Source: Saccharopolyspora kobensis (GTDB taxonomy: Bacteria > Actinomycetota > Actinomycetes > Mycobacteriales > Pseudonocardiaceae). From it: a stretch of DNA of 64,000 nt. The notes below the pieces were generated by a model that saw nothing but the letters and a program-made list of their open reading frames with translations, did no database searches and had not been told where the DNA came from. A program made the position numbers and the translations under genes. Position 1 is the stretch's first letter. Every line of letters starts with the position of its first letter. This document shows positions 9,393 through 17,147 of this stretch, one piece after another. Location: contig NZ_FNVB01000008.1 of the NCBI RefSeq assembly GCF_900108315.1, positions 299,547 through 363,546 on the forward strand, in the 5' to 3' direction.

Positions 9393-10115
9393 GTGGACAT
9401 CGGACCGTCCGGTGCGCAGCGACGGCACCGGGTGCTGGTGGTCGAAGACGATCCGATGATGGCCGAGGTCATCGCCAGCTACCTCAACCACGCCGGGATG
9501 CTGGTGGCGGTGGCCGCCGACGGCGTGATGGCGCTGGACGGCTTCCAGGCGTTCAACCCGGATCTGGTGATCCTGGACCGGATGCTGCCCCGGCTGGACG
9601 GCACCCACGTCTGCCGCAAGCTGCGCGAGCAGAGCTCGGTGCCGATCATCCTCGTCACGGCCCTGGGCGAGCAGGACGACCGCATCCACGGCCTGGAACT
9701 CGGCGCGGACGACTACGTCACGAAGCCCTTCAGCCCGCGCGAACTGGTCCTCCGCGCTCAAGCACTGCTCCGCCGCTCGGCGGGGAGCACCCCGCAACCG
9801 CAGCCCGCACCGCAAACCCGCCAGGTGCAAGACCTGGTCATGGACCTGACGACCCGTCAGGTCACCAAAGCCGGAAAGCCGCTGCGCTTCACCGGCCGCG
9901 AGCGAGACCTGCTGGACTTCTTCTTCGACCACCCCGGCGAGACCTTCCGCAAGGACGAGCTGATGCAGCGCGTCTGGCAGTGGAAGGTCGGCGACTCCTC
10001 GATGATCAGCGTCTACGTCCGCCGCCTCCGCGAGAAGATCGAAACGGACCCGGCCAACCCGACGATCATCAACACGATCTGGGGAGTCGGCTACCGCTTC
10101 GGCCCGGCCTCCTGA
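9393..10115 (+). CDS. OmpR/PhoB-family response regulator
   Basis: A 240-residue protein from the GTG at 9393 with GGAGG 6 nt upstream. The receiver domain (about residues 12-125) shows the acidic pair VEDD, the phospho-acceptor in VILDRMLPRLDG, the conserved Thr in LVTALG and the Lys in VTKPF. The C-terminal winged-helix domain (about 145-240) shows the usual end pattern (DELMQRVWQW, SVYVRRLREKIE, GVGYRF). Both halves look functional. It follows eccC after a strong hairpin and lies about 0.9 kb from a histidine-kinase gene on the other strand, a plausible cognate sensor. Its targets are unknown; control of the T7SS locus is a guess from position. Confidence 0.92.
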   Translation: MDIGPSGAQRRHRVLVVEDDPMMAEVIASYLNHAGMLVAVAADGVMALDGFQAFNPDLVILDRMLPRLDGTHVCRKLREQSSVPIILVTALGEQDDRIHGLELGADDYVTKPFSPRELVLRAQALLRRSAGSTPQPQPAPQTRQVQDLVMDLTTRQVTKAGKPLRFTGRERDLLDFFFDHPGETFRKDELMQRVWQWKVGDSSMISVYVRRLREKIETDPANPTIINTIWGVGYRFGPAS

Positions 10116-10124
10116 CGGCCCCCG

Positions 10125-10988
10125 CTAGCGGTTCTCCAGCATGCTGTCGAGACGCGCGCGCAGCAGCGGCCGACCGAGGTCGGCGTAGGCGCGGGCCCAC
10201 AGGGGGTGGAGATCCGGGAGGCGCTCGACGTCGTCGTGGTAGGCGGCGGTGAGCCCCAGGAGAGCGCTCGCCGGGCAGCCGACGTCGAGCATCCGCGCGG
10301 CATCGGCCAGGATGTCGTCCGTTTCACCGGTGAAGGCCGGGATCTCGTCGGCGAAGGCGTCCTCCGGTGCGAGAACGCCGATACCGATGCCCGCCGGGTC
10401 GGGTTCGTGGCGCCAGCCGGTGGGAGGCGCGAGATCGAGCGGGATCTCCGCGTCGCTGCCGTCCGGGTTGATCCCGTGCTCCGGAGTCGGGTGGATGCCG
10501 AGTTCGGCGGCCAGCCGCACCACCTGGGCGCGACGGCGCTCCCCTCCGCCGCGCAGCGCGAGGGCGAGCAGGAAGGTGAGCCCCTCCGAGGTGTTCCGGC
10601 CGACGATGCCCGGGTTCTTGTGGCCGAAGGAGGCAACGGGGTGGTCGGTGCGCCCGAGTTCCGGTGCGGGAACCACCCATCCGACGCAGGTGCCGTTGCC
10701 CAGGTCCGCGAACGGGAGGAGTTCGGGGACGGACATGAACGGCACGTGGTGCCTGCGGAACGCCTCTCCCGCGTAGCAGTACTCCCAGCCCGGGGGCGCG
10801 AGCGGCACCTCGCACAGCTCGAACGGCAGGGCGGGGCTGGTCTGCACGCGGGGAGCGTCGTACAGGCCCTCCTCGTACAGGTCCGTCGCGAGAAAGCCCT
10901 CCTCCCAGGCGATGTCGATCACCTTGGCGAGCGCCGGCGGGGTGGGGAACGGAAACAGGTCGTCGGTCCAGCGCGGTGGTGTCGTCAT
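10125..10988 (-). CDS. SUKH/SMI1-KNR4-like protein of unknown role
   Basis: A 287-residue protein from the ATG at 10988 (MTTPPRWTDDLFPFPTPPAL). The middle part (MSVPELLPFADLGNGTCVGW, then FLLALALRG) resembles SUKH-superfamily proteins, which include many immunity proteins for contact-dependent or secreted toxins. There is no signal peptide or membrane segment. It converges with the response regulator (9 bp apart) and follows the histidine-kinase gene by about 50 bp on the same strand. The T7SS neighbourhood makes an immunity role possible, but no matching toxin is visible. Family assignment is tentative. Confidence 0.6.
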   Translation of the reverse strand: MTTPPRWTDDLFPFPTPPALAKVIDIAWEEGFLATDLYEEGLYDAPRVQTSPALPFELCEVPLAPPGWEYCYAGEAFRRHHVPFMSVPELLPFADLGNGTCVGWVVPAPELGRTDHPVASFGHKNPGIVGRNTSEGLTFLLALALRGGGERRRAQVVRLAAELGIHPTPEHGINPDGSDAEIPLDLAPPTGWRHEPDPAGIGIGVLAPEDAFADEIPAFTGETDDILADAARMLDVGCPASALLGLTAAYHDDVERLPDLHPLWARAYADLGRPLLRARLDSMLENR

Positions 10989-11036
10989 GAGCGGGGAGTG
11001 TCGCAGCCGCGCCCGACAGCCGGTGGTGCGCGCCGG

Positions 11037-11837
11037 TCAGGTGAGACCGGCGGGGAGGCGGGTGGTGAAGCGGCAGCCGTCGGTCACCTGGTCTACGCGG
11101 ACGTCGCCGCCGTGGGCGCGGATCAGGCCGCGGGTGATCGCCAGGCCGCTGTCGGCCGGTTCCGCCGCCAGGTCGAGCTCGGCGATGCCGCCGCAGCCGT
11201 CGACCACGATCACCTCGATCTCATCGCCCGACACCACCGCCGTCACCGTCACCGGTTCGCCGGGCACCGTGTGGCGGACCGCGTGCATCACCAGGTTCGC
11301 CAGCGCCCGGGTCGTCACCGCGACGTCCACCAGCACCGGGTCGGTCGCGCTGTCCAGGCCGACGCCGTGCAGCCGCACGCCGCGCTCCAGCGCGACCGGA
11401 AGTGCCGATGCGAGCGCGGAATCCAGCAGGTCGGCGAGCCTGGCCGGAGTCCGCTGCACGCTGTCGACCTGCAGGCGGGCCAGTTCGAAGAGGTCGCTGG
11501 TGACGCGGTTCAGGCGCTGCGCGCCGCCGATCAGGCTGTCCAGGTAGCGCTCGGGTTCCTGCGCCACGCCGTCCTTCAGGGCCTCGGCGGCGCCGCGGAT
11601 GTTGGCCAGCGGGGTGCGCAGCTCGTGGGAGATGGCGGTGATCAGCTCACGTTGCGCGCGCCGGAGGTCGGCTCGCTCGTGCTCGGCTTCGATCAGCGCG
11701 TTGCTGGTCGCGGTGAGCTCTTGGCGCAGCCAGCGCACTTCCGGGGTCGCTCGGCGGCGCGACCAGTAGCCCAGCAGCCAGCCCGTCGCGCTCGACGCCA
11801 CGCATGCCGCGACCAGACCCCTGCTCACCCTGGCCAC
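11037..11837 (-). CDS. Small histidine kinase with degenerate N-box
   Basis: A 266-residue protein from the GTG at 11837. One N-terminal hydrophobic segment (LVAACVASSATGWLLGYW) is followed by a coiled linker and an H-box (AISHELRTPLANIRGAAEAL). The ATPase domain follows. The N-box reads NLVMHAVRHT, with His where the Mg-binding Asn normally stands. The G1 box is DGCGGI and the G2 region SGLAITRGLIRAHGGD. No extracellular sensor domain exists. The missing N-box Asn could weaken kinase activity or leave mainly phosphatase activity. The likely partner is the response regulator at 9393-10115. It is divergent from the beta-helix/AAA+ gene. Confidence 0.85.
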   Translation of the reverse strand: MARVSRGLVAACVASSATGWLLGYWSRRRATPEVRWLRQELTATSNALIEAEHERADLRRAQRELITAISHELRTPLANIRGAAEALKDGVAQEPERYLDSLIGGAQRLNRVTSDLFELARLQVDSVQRTPARLADLLDSALASALPVALERGVRLHGVGLDSATDPVLVDVAVTTRALANLVMHAVRHTVPGEPVTVTAVVSGDEIEVIVVDGCGGIAELDLAAEPADSGLAITRGLIRAHGGDVRVDQVTDGCRFTTRLPAGLT

Positions 11838-12069
11838 GTTCGGTCACCCCTAGTGCGTTCGCCGAGTTCGGGCGGCTTCGGTGCCCTCCGATTCGTCCGT
11901 TCCATTTAACCTCCCGGCAACCACGCGCGGGCAGTCCCATGAATAGGGGTCTGCGGGCTACGTAGTTGGGACTACAGCGACCGGGGCATTCCGGGCAGGC
12001 TGGGAACACCGTTTCAACTCGAGCGATTCCGGGTTCGCGCCCGGACGCGCGGTGGCTGGAGGAGTATCT

Positions 12070-15000
12070 GTGGCGCGGCCTGTGCTTTCCGTTCGAGCCG
12101 AGGGATCCGACGGGCACCGGACCATTGCGGCGGCGTTGGAGCAGGCCCGCCCCGGCTCGGTCATCTCGGTGCACCCCGGCCGCTACCAGGAGAACCTGGT
12201 GATCACCAAGGTGGTCACCATCATCGCGGCCGAGGGCTCGCGGACCGTCGAGCTGTCCCCGGTGCGGGGCAGCGCGGTGCGCGTGGTGTCCGAAGCCGTT
12301 CAGCTCAGCGGGTTGGTGCTGCGCGGCCGGGATCCCGAACTGCCCACTGTGGACGTTCCGCGCGGGCAGGCGGCGATGGACGACTGCGAGGTGACCGGTT
12401 CGGCCTGGACCGCGGTGCTGGCCCGCGAATCCGGTTCGCTGGCGATGCGGGACTGCCGGGTCACCAACGCGGCGGGCGCCGGGATCGTGGACACCTCCGA
12501 GGCCGGCAGCGTCGTCGAGGACTGCGTGATCGAGCACCTGGGCAGCTCGGCGATCGTGATCAGCGACCGCGCCGCGCCCACCATCCGCCGCTGCGTGCTG
12601 CGCGATAGCCGCGGCAACGGCGTCTGCGCGAACGCCGACTCGCGCGGCACCGTGGAGGACTGCCAGATCTCCCGCACCGACAAGCCCGCGATCGCGCTGG
12701 AGGCCAACAGCAGCACCACCATCCGCGGCACCTCGGTCAAGGACGTGGCCATCGGCGCCTACGTGCACAGCCAGGGCCGCCCGACGCTGCGGGACTGCTC
12801 GTTCACCGGCACCCGCGAGCACGGCGTGGTGGTGCTGGGCGGCAGCGAACCGGTGCTCACCGGCTGCCGCATCGGCCGCACCAAGGCCAACGGCCTGCTG
12901 ATCACCGACAAGGCCAAGGGCAGCTACGAGGAACTGCGGATCTTCGGCACCCGCAAGGCCGCCATCGAGGTCGGCGAGCTGGCCGGGCCGATCTTCCGCG
13001 ACACCTCGGTGCGCGACTGCGCGGCGGACGGCGTGGTGCTCACCGAGGAGTCGGTCGCCGAGTTCGAGCGGCTGGAGGTGCACGACGTCGAGGGCACCGG
13101 GATCACCGTGCGCGCCGGGGCGAACCCGATGCTGCGCCGGATCACCGTGCAGGACGTCCGCGGCGACGGCATCGCGGTGTTCGGCGGCGGGCACGGCAGG
13201 CTGGAGGACGTCGAGATCGGCGAGGTCACGCGCACCGGCCTGCGCATCGGCGAGGACGCCGACCCGACCGCGGACCGCGCGGTGATCCGGGCGGCGACCG
13301 GCGTGGCCGTCGAGCAGGGCGGCACCGGGCTGCTCCGGGAGTGCGAGATCCGCGACTGCACCGGCGACGGCGTCACCGTCGCCGACCACGCGGACCTGAC
13401 CCTGCTGCGCAGCAAGATCGTCAAGAACGACGGGCACGGCGTGCTGGTGCACGACGGCGGCCGCGCCACCCTGGAGGACTGCGAGCTGGTCGACAACACC
13501 CGCGACGGCGTCCGGGTGGAGAGCACCGAGCACGTCGCGGTCACCAACTGCACCGCGACCGGCAACGGCGGCGCGGGCGTGCACACGCCGGACAGCTCCC
13601 GGCTGGAGATCGAGAACCTGGACAGCCGGGACAACGCCGGAACCAGCGACGCGGAGGCCGGGCCGCTCACCGAACTCGCCGCCCTGGTCGGGCTGGACGG
13701 GGTCAAGCAGCAGGTCACGACCCTGGTGAACCTCACCGAGATGGCCAAGCGGCGGGAAGCGGCCGGGCTGCCCGCGCTGCCGATGAGCCGCCACCTGATC
13801 TTCGCCGGGCCGCCCGGCACCGGCAAGACCACGGTGGCCCGCCTCTACGGCGAGATCCTCGCCTCGCTCGGCGCGCTGCGCAGCGGGCACCTGGTGGAGG
13901 TGGCCCGCGCCGACCTGGTCGCCCAGATCGTCGGCGGCACCGCGATCAAGACCACCGAGGCGTTCAACAAGGCCCTCGGCGGCGTGCTGTTCATCGACGA
14001 GGCCTACACGCTGAACGCGCAGGAGGGCGGCGGGCCCGACTTCGGCCGCGAAGCGGTGGACACGCTGGTGAAGCTGATGGAGGACCACCGCGACGACGTG
14101 GTGGTCATCGCCGCCGGGTACTCCGAGCAGATGGACGGCTTCCTGGCCTCCAACCCCGGCCTGGCGTCCCGCTTCAACCGCACCGTCGAGTTCGAGAACT
14201 ACGCGGTGCCCGAGCTGGTCACCATCGTGGAACGGATGTGCGAGGCGCACAGCTACTCGCTCGGCGAGGGCACCCACCAGGCGCTGGAGCGGCACTTCGG
14301 CCGGATGCACCGCGGCCCCGACTTCGGCAACGGCCGCGCCGCCCGCAAGCTGTTCGAGGAGATGATCGACCGGCAGGCGGTCCGGCTCGCCGGGCAGCCC
14401 GACGCCGACCAGGACGAGCTGTCCCGCATGCTGCCCGCCGACATCGGCGCGGAACCCGAGGCCGCCGAGCCGGACAAGCCCTCGGCGCTGACCCGGCTGC
14501 GGGAGATGACCGGCATCCCGTCGGTGAAGTCGGCGGTCGAGGACCTGGTGAACCTGCTGGCGGCGAACCGGCAGCGCGCCGCGGCCGGCCTGCCGACGCC
14601 GAAGATCAGCCACCACCTGGTGTTCGCCGGCCCGCCCGGCACCGGCAAGACCACGGTGGCCCGCCTCTACGGCGAGGTGCTCGCCGACCTGGAGGTGCTG
14701 CCGACCGGCCAGCTCGTCGAGGTCAGCCGCGCCGACCTCGTCGGCAAGTACATCGGGCACACCGCGCAGCTCACCCGCGACGCCTTCGAGCGGGCCCGCG
14801 GCGGCGTGCTGTTCATCGACGAGGCCTACGCGCTGACCTCGGCCGGTGGCAACGACTTCGGCCGCGAGGCGATCGACACGCTGGTGAAGCTGATGGAGGA
14901 CCACCGCGACGAAGTGGTGGTGATCGTGGCGGGCTACCCGGCGGAGATGCAGGACTTCCTGGCCACGAACCCGGGACTGGGCTCGCGGTTCTCCCGCCAC

Positions 15001-15270
15001 GTCGAGTTCACCGACTACACCCCGGCGGAACTGGCCGACATCTTCGACCGCAGCGCCCGCACCAACGGCTACGAGTGCGGCGAGGACGTCCTAGCGGCGC
15101 TGCGCCGCCACCTCGAGGAGATGCCGCGGGACCGCAGCTTCGGCAACGCCCGCTACGCCCGCCAGCTGCTGGAGTCCACGATGACCCGCCAAGCGGGCCG
15201 CCTCAGCACCCTGCCCAACCCGACCCTGGAAGACCTCCGCAACATCCACCCAGAAGACCTCCCGCTCTGA
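12070..15270 (+). CDS. Beta-helix repeat protein fused to two EccA-type AAA+ ATPase domains
   Basis: A 1066-residue protein. The GTG at 12070 is chosen because GGAGGAG lies 5 nt upstream; an in-frame GTG at 12052 lacks this. Residues ~1-530 consist of parallel right-handed beta-helix repeats rich in patterns such as EDCxxxxxxxxGVxV. Two CbxX/CfxQ AAA+ domains follow. Each has a Walker A FAGPPGTGKTTVARLYGE (near residues 578 and 852) and a Walker B GVLFIDEAY. This AAA+ type is the one found in EccA, the cytosolic T7SS ATPase that handles substrates. Here the N-terminal TPR of mycobacterial EccA is replaced by a beta-helix and the ATPase is duplicated. Position next to mycP supports a T7SS role. 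Confidence 0.88.
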   Translation: MARPVLSVRAEGSDGHRTIAAALEQARPGSVISVHPGRYQENLVITKVVTIIAAEGSRTVELSPVRGSAVRVVSEAVQLSGLVLRGRDPELPTVDVPRGQAAMDDCEVTGSAWTAVLARESGSLAMRDCRVTNAAGAGIVDTSEAGSVVEDCVIEHLGSSAIVISDRAAPTIRRCVLRDSRGNGVCANADSRGTVEDCQISRTDKPAIALEANSSTTIRGTSVKDVAIGAYVHSQGRPTLRDCSFTGTREHGVVVLGGSEPVLTGCRIGRTKANGLLITDKAKGSYEELRIFGTRKAAIEVGELAGPIFRDTSVRDCAADGVVLTEESVAEFERLEVHDVEGTGITVRAGANPMLRRITVQDVRGDGIAVFGGGHGRLEDVEIGEVTRTGLRIGEDADPTADRAVIRAATGVAVEQGGTGLLRECEIRDCTGDGVTVADHADLTLLRSKIVKNDGHGVLVHDGGRATLEDCELVDNTRDGVRVESTEHVAVTNCTATGNGGAGVHTPDSSRLEIENLDSRDNAGTSDAEAGPLTELAALVGLDGVKQQVTTLVNLTEMAKRREAAGLPALPMSRHLIFAGPPGTGKTTVARLYGEILASLGALRSGHLVEVARADLVAQIVGGTAIKTTEAFNKALGGVLFIDEAYTLNAQEGGGPDFGREAVDTLVKLMEDHRDDVVVIAAGYSEQMDGFLASNPGLASRFNRTVEFENYAVPELVTIVERMCEAHSYSLGEGTHQALERHFGRMHRGPDFGNGRAARKLFEEMIDRQAVRLAGQPDADQDELSRMLPADIGAEPEAAEPDKPSALTRLREMTGIPSVKSAVEDLVNLLAANRQRAAAGLPTPKISHHLVFAGPPGTGKTTVARLYGEVLADLEVLPTGQLVEVSRADLVGKYIGHTAQLTRDAFERARGGVLFIDEAYALTSAGGNDFGREAIDTLVKLMEDHRDEVVVIVAGYPAEMQDFLATNPGLGSRFSRHVEFTDYTPAELADIFDRSARTNGYECGEDVLAALRRHLEEMPRDRSFGNARYARQLLESTMTRQAGRLSTLPNPTLEDLRNIHPEDLPL

Positions 15271-15315
15271 CCACCAACACACCACGGCGCGTCCCCCCCA
15301 ACACACCGAAACCAC

Positions 15316-15359
15316 GCAATTTCAATTGAAATCTCACGTCAAATTTCAATTGAAATTGC
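15316..15359. repeat. AT-rich hairpin family A, copy 1
   Basis: GCAATTTCAATTGAAAT and its exact reverse complement are separated by a 10-nt spacer. Each arm itself contains the self-palindrome TTTCAATTGAAA. It follows the beta-helix/AAA+ gene by 45 bp and is a likely terminator or protein-binding site. It is the only copy not lying between convergent genes. Confidence 0.85.
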
Positions 15360-15420
15360 ACACCACCCCGGCACCGAGCCCCGGCGCACGCCACAGGGCG
15401 CCGGAGCCCGGAGCCCGATG

Positions 15421-15476
15421 CCCGGTGCCCGGTGCCCGGTGCCCGGTGCCCGGTGCCCGGTGCCCGGTGCCCGGAG
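15421..15476. repeat. Minisatellite, 7-bp unit CCCGGTG
   Basis: Seven exact tandem copies of CCCGGTG are followed by one variant CCCGGAG. The unit length is not a multiple of three and no frame is used, so it is non-coding. Confidence 0.95.
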
Positions 15477-15529
15477 ATCGTGATCAGTCGGTGGTGGTCG
15501 TAGTCGCCGGTGTTCGGGGATCGTGGCCA

Positions 15530-15594
15530 GCACCGGGCGCCGGAGCCCGGAGTCGTGGCCAGCGCCGGGCGCCGGAGCCCGGAGTCGTGGCCAG
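15530..15594. repeat. Two tandem copies of a ~31-bp GC-rich unit
   Basis: The segment CCGGGCGCCGGAGCCCGGAG and its continuation GTCGTGGCCAG occurs twice in a row with only small differences. A partial third copy (ATCGTGGCCAG) precedes it. It lies between the two 7-bp arrays. Confidence 0.8.
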
Positions 15595-15616
15595 TGGCCG
15601 GTGCTCGGAGAGCTCG

Positions 15617-15679
15617 ACACCCGACACCCGACACCCGACACCCGACACCCGACACCCGGCACCCGGCACCCGGCACCCG
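15617..15679. repeat. Minisatellite, 7-bp unit ACACCCG/GCACCCG
   Basis: Six tandem copies of ACACCCG are followed by three of GCACCCG. The period matches that of the upstream CCCGGTG array, but the unit is different and is not its reverse complement. Confidence 0.95.
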
Positions 15680-15823
15680 GAGATCGTGGTCAGTCCGTGG
15701 TGGTCGTGGTCGGTGGGGCTCGGTGGGTGTGGCCGGTTTCCGTGGTCCGTGGCCGGTGTTGGTTCTGGCGGGCCCTTTTTCCGGGACGTGTCGGTGGTGG
15801 TTCGGGCGGCTTAGCTTCGGGGT

Positions 15824-16966
15824 GTGCGAAATGGCTTTCGGTTGTTGGCTGTTCTCGGTGCCGTGTCGGCGCTTTCGGCTCCGGTGGCGGTTGCCGCTCC
15901 GGAGCTGCCCGCGATCTCCCCGGTGCTGCGGTCCCACCAGGAGTGCCGCACCGGGTCCACAGTGGAGCTCGACGAGAAGCCGTGGGCGCAGGCCCAGCTC
16001 CGGCCGGAGCGCGCCTGGCCGCACGGCAACGGTGCGGGCGTCACGGTCGCCGTCGTCGGCAGCGGCGTGGACGCGACGTCCCCGGCGCTGGCCGGCCGGG
16101 TGACCGGTGCCGGTCCGGACTGCGTCGGCTACGGCACCTTCGTCGCGGGCATCATCGCCGCCGCACCGCGCCCCGGCGGCGGCTTCTCCGGAGTCGCGCC
16201 GGGCGCGCGGATCCTGGCCGTGCAGGCAACCGACCAGCAGGGCAACGCCACCGCGGACAGCCTCGCAGGCGGCATCCGCCAGGCGGTGGCGGGCGGTGCG
16301 CGGATCATCTCGGTGGCAGCGGAAGCAGCCGCCCCGAGCGACTCCCTGGCCGCCGCGGTGCGGGAGGCCGCAGCCGCAGGCGTCGTCGTGGTCGCTCCCG
16401 CGTCGACCGGCACCGGCGAGGAGGTCGTGCCCGCGTTCCCCGCCGCCTACCCGGAAGTCCTGTCGGTCGCCGCGATCGACCCGAAGGGCGCCCCGGCCCT
16501 GGTCGCACCGGGAGTCAAGGTGGACATCGCGGCCCCGGGCGTGGCGATGACGGGCATCGGCCCCCGCGGCAACGGCCTGTTCATCTCCGGCGGAGACGCC
16601 GTCGCCGCCGCGCAGGTCTCCGGCACCGCCGCCCTGGCGCTCTCCTACCGCCCGAACCTGACCGGCGCCGACCTCGCCCGGCGCCTGCGCGACACCGCCT
16701 ACCCGCCGCCGGGCGGCGCTCCGCACCCGCTGCTGGGCAGCGGAGTCGTAGACCCGGCGACCGCGGTGACCGCGGAATTCCCCACGGCGGAAGGAAAACC
16801 GCCGGTCGTCCCGGCAGCGGTGCACATGCCGCCACCGGTGGACCCGACCCCGGACATCACTGCCGCGATCGTGGCAACCGCCGCCGCAGTCGTGATCGGC
16901 ACCGCTGCCGCACTGGCGGTCGTCATCCCCCGCGGCCGGAAGCGCCGCTGGCGCCCCGCCCCCTGA
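15824..16966 (+). CDS. mycP: Mycosin-like subtilase without catalytic residues (pseudoprotease)
   Basis: A 380-residue protein from the GTG at 15824. It has a signal peptide (residues 1-~24), a subtilisin-type domain, a Pro-rich linker and a C-terminal membrane anchor (about 345-370) with a basic tail, the exact MycP layout. The catalytic positions are changed. The usual VAVIDTG is VAVVGSG (Gly79 for Asp), GHGTFVAG is GYGTFVAG (Tyr103 for His), and GTSFAAP is GGDAVAA (Asp258 for Ser). The oxyanion Asn region also reads APAST. The rest of the fold is well kept, so it is not a decaying gene. In mycobacteria the mycosin protein is needed for T7SS complex stability even without protease activity, which fits a structural role here. 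Confidence 0.92.
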   Translation: MRNGFRLLAVLGAVSALSAPVAVAAPELPAISPVLRSHQECRTGSTVELDEKPWAQAQLRPERAWPHGNGAGVTVAVVGSGVDATSPALAGRVTGAGPDCVGYGTFVAGIIAAAPRPGGGFSGVAPGARILAVQATDQQGNATADSLAGGIRQAVAGGARIISVAAEAAAPSDSLAAAVREAAAAGVVVVAPASTGTGEEVVPAFPAAYPEVLSVAAIDPKGAPALVAPGVKVDIAAPGVAMTGIGPRGNGLFISGGDAVAAAQVSGTAALALSYRPNLTGADLARRLRDTAYPPPGGAPHPLLGSGVVDPATAVTAEFPTAEGKPPVVPAAVHMPPPVDPTPDITAAIVATAAAVVIGTAAALAVVIPRGRKRRWRPAP

Positions 16967-16990
16967 CCACTCACCCCGACAACGGACCCC

Positions 16991-17038
16991 GTGCAATTTC
17001 AATTGAAATCGCACGTCTGATTTCAATTGAAATTGCAC
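16991..17038. terminator. AT-rich hairpin family A, copy 2 (composite 1, left)
   Basis: A perfect 20-bp inverted repeat with an 8-nt loop; the left arm is GTGCAATTTCAATTGAAATC. It is the first of three stem-loops filling the gap between the convergent mycP and EamA genes, so a bidirectional terminator is likely. Confidence 0.75.
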
Positions 17039-17051
17039 GAATCCCGACGCA

Positions 17052-17085
17052 CCGTCGGTGTGTCGGGTGCCCGACACGCCGACGG
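17052..17085. repeat. GC-rich hairpin family B, copy 1
   Basis: CCGTCGGTGTGTCGGG and CCCGACACGCCGACGG form a 16-bp stem with one T/G pair and a 2-nt loop. It sits centrally between two AT-rich family A hairpins. The same arrangement is seen at 28849-28980 and 47785-47927. Confidence 0.85.
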
Positions 17086-17087
17086 GT

Positions 17088-17135
17088 GGGCAACTTCCAT
17101 TGAAATCGAAGGTGCGATTTCCATTGAAATTGCCC
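17088..17135. terminator. AT-rich hairpin family A, copy 3 (composite 1, right)
   Basis: The arms GGGCAACTTCCATTGAAATC and GATTTCCATTGAAATTGCCC pair with three mismatches. It ends 12 bp before the stop of the leftward EamA gene and completes the A-B-A composite. Confidence 0.75.
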
Positions 17136-17147
17136 AGGTGGGGCCGG

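Larger units (their letters stand above)
15271..15823. other. 553-bp non-coding spacer with hairpin and minisatellites
   Basis: This gap between the beta-helix/AAA+ gene and mycP shows no gene. It contains, in order, an AT-rich hairpin (15316-15359), a run of 7-bp CCCGGTG units, two copies of a ~31-bp GC-rich unit, and a run of 7-bp ACACCCG/GCACCCG units. A ~40-bp sequence flanking the arrays occurs twice (about 15473 and 15677). Such a spacer is unlike the short gaps elsewhere in the locus and probably varies in length between strains. Confidence 0.7.

Noticed and set aside
10125..10988. A toxin-immunity pair with the SUKH-like protein
   Set aside because: No toxin gene adjoins it; the neighbours are a response regulator and a histidine kinase. 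The idea is kept only as a possibility in the gene entry.
15421..15679. Possible CRISPR array
   Set aside because: The units are 7 bp and contiguous with no unique spacers, and there are no cas genes in the window. It is a minisatellite.
16991..17135. The A-B-A composite as a phage attachment site
   Set aside because: No integrase, tRNA target or prophage genes are nearby, and similar composites occur at two other loci between ordinary genes.
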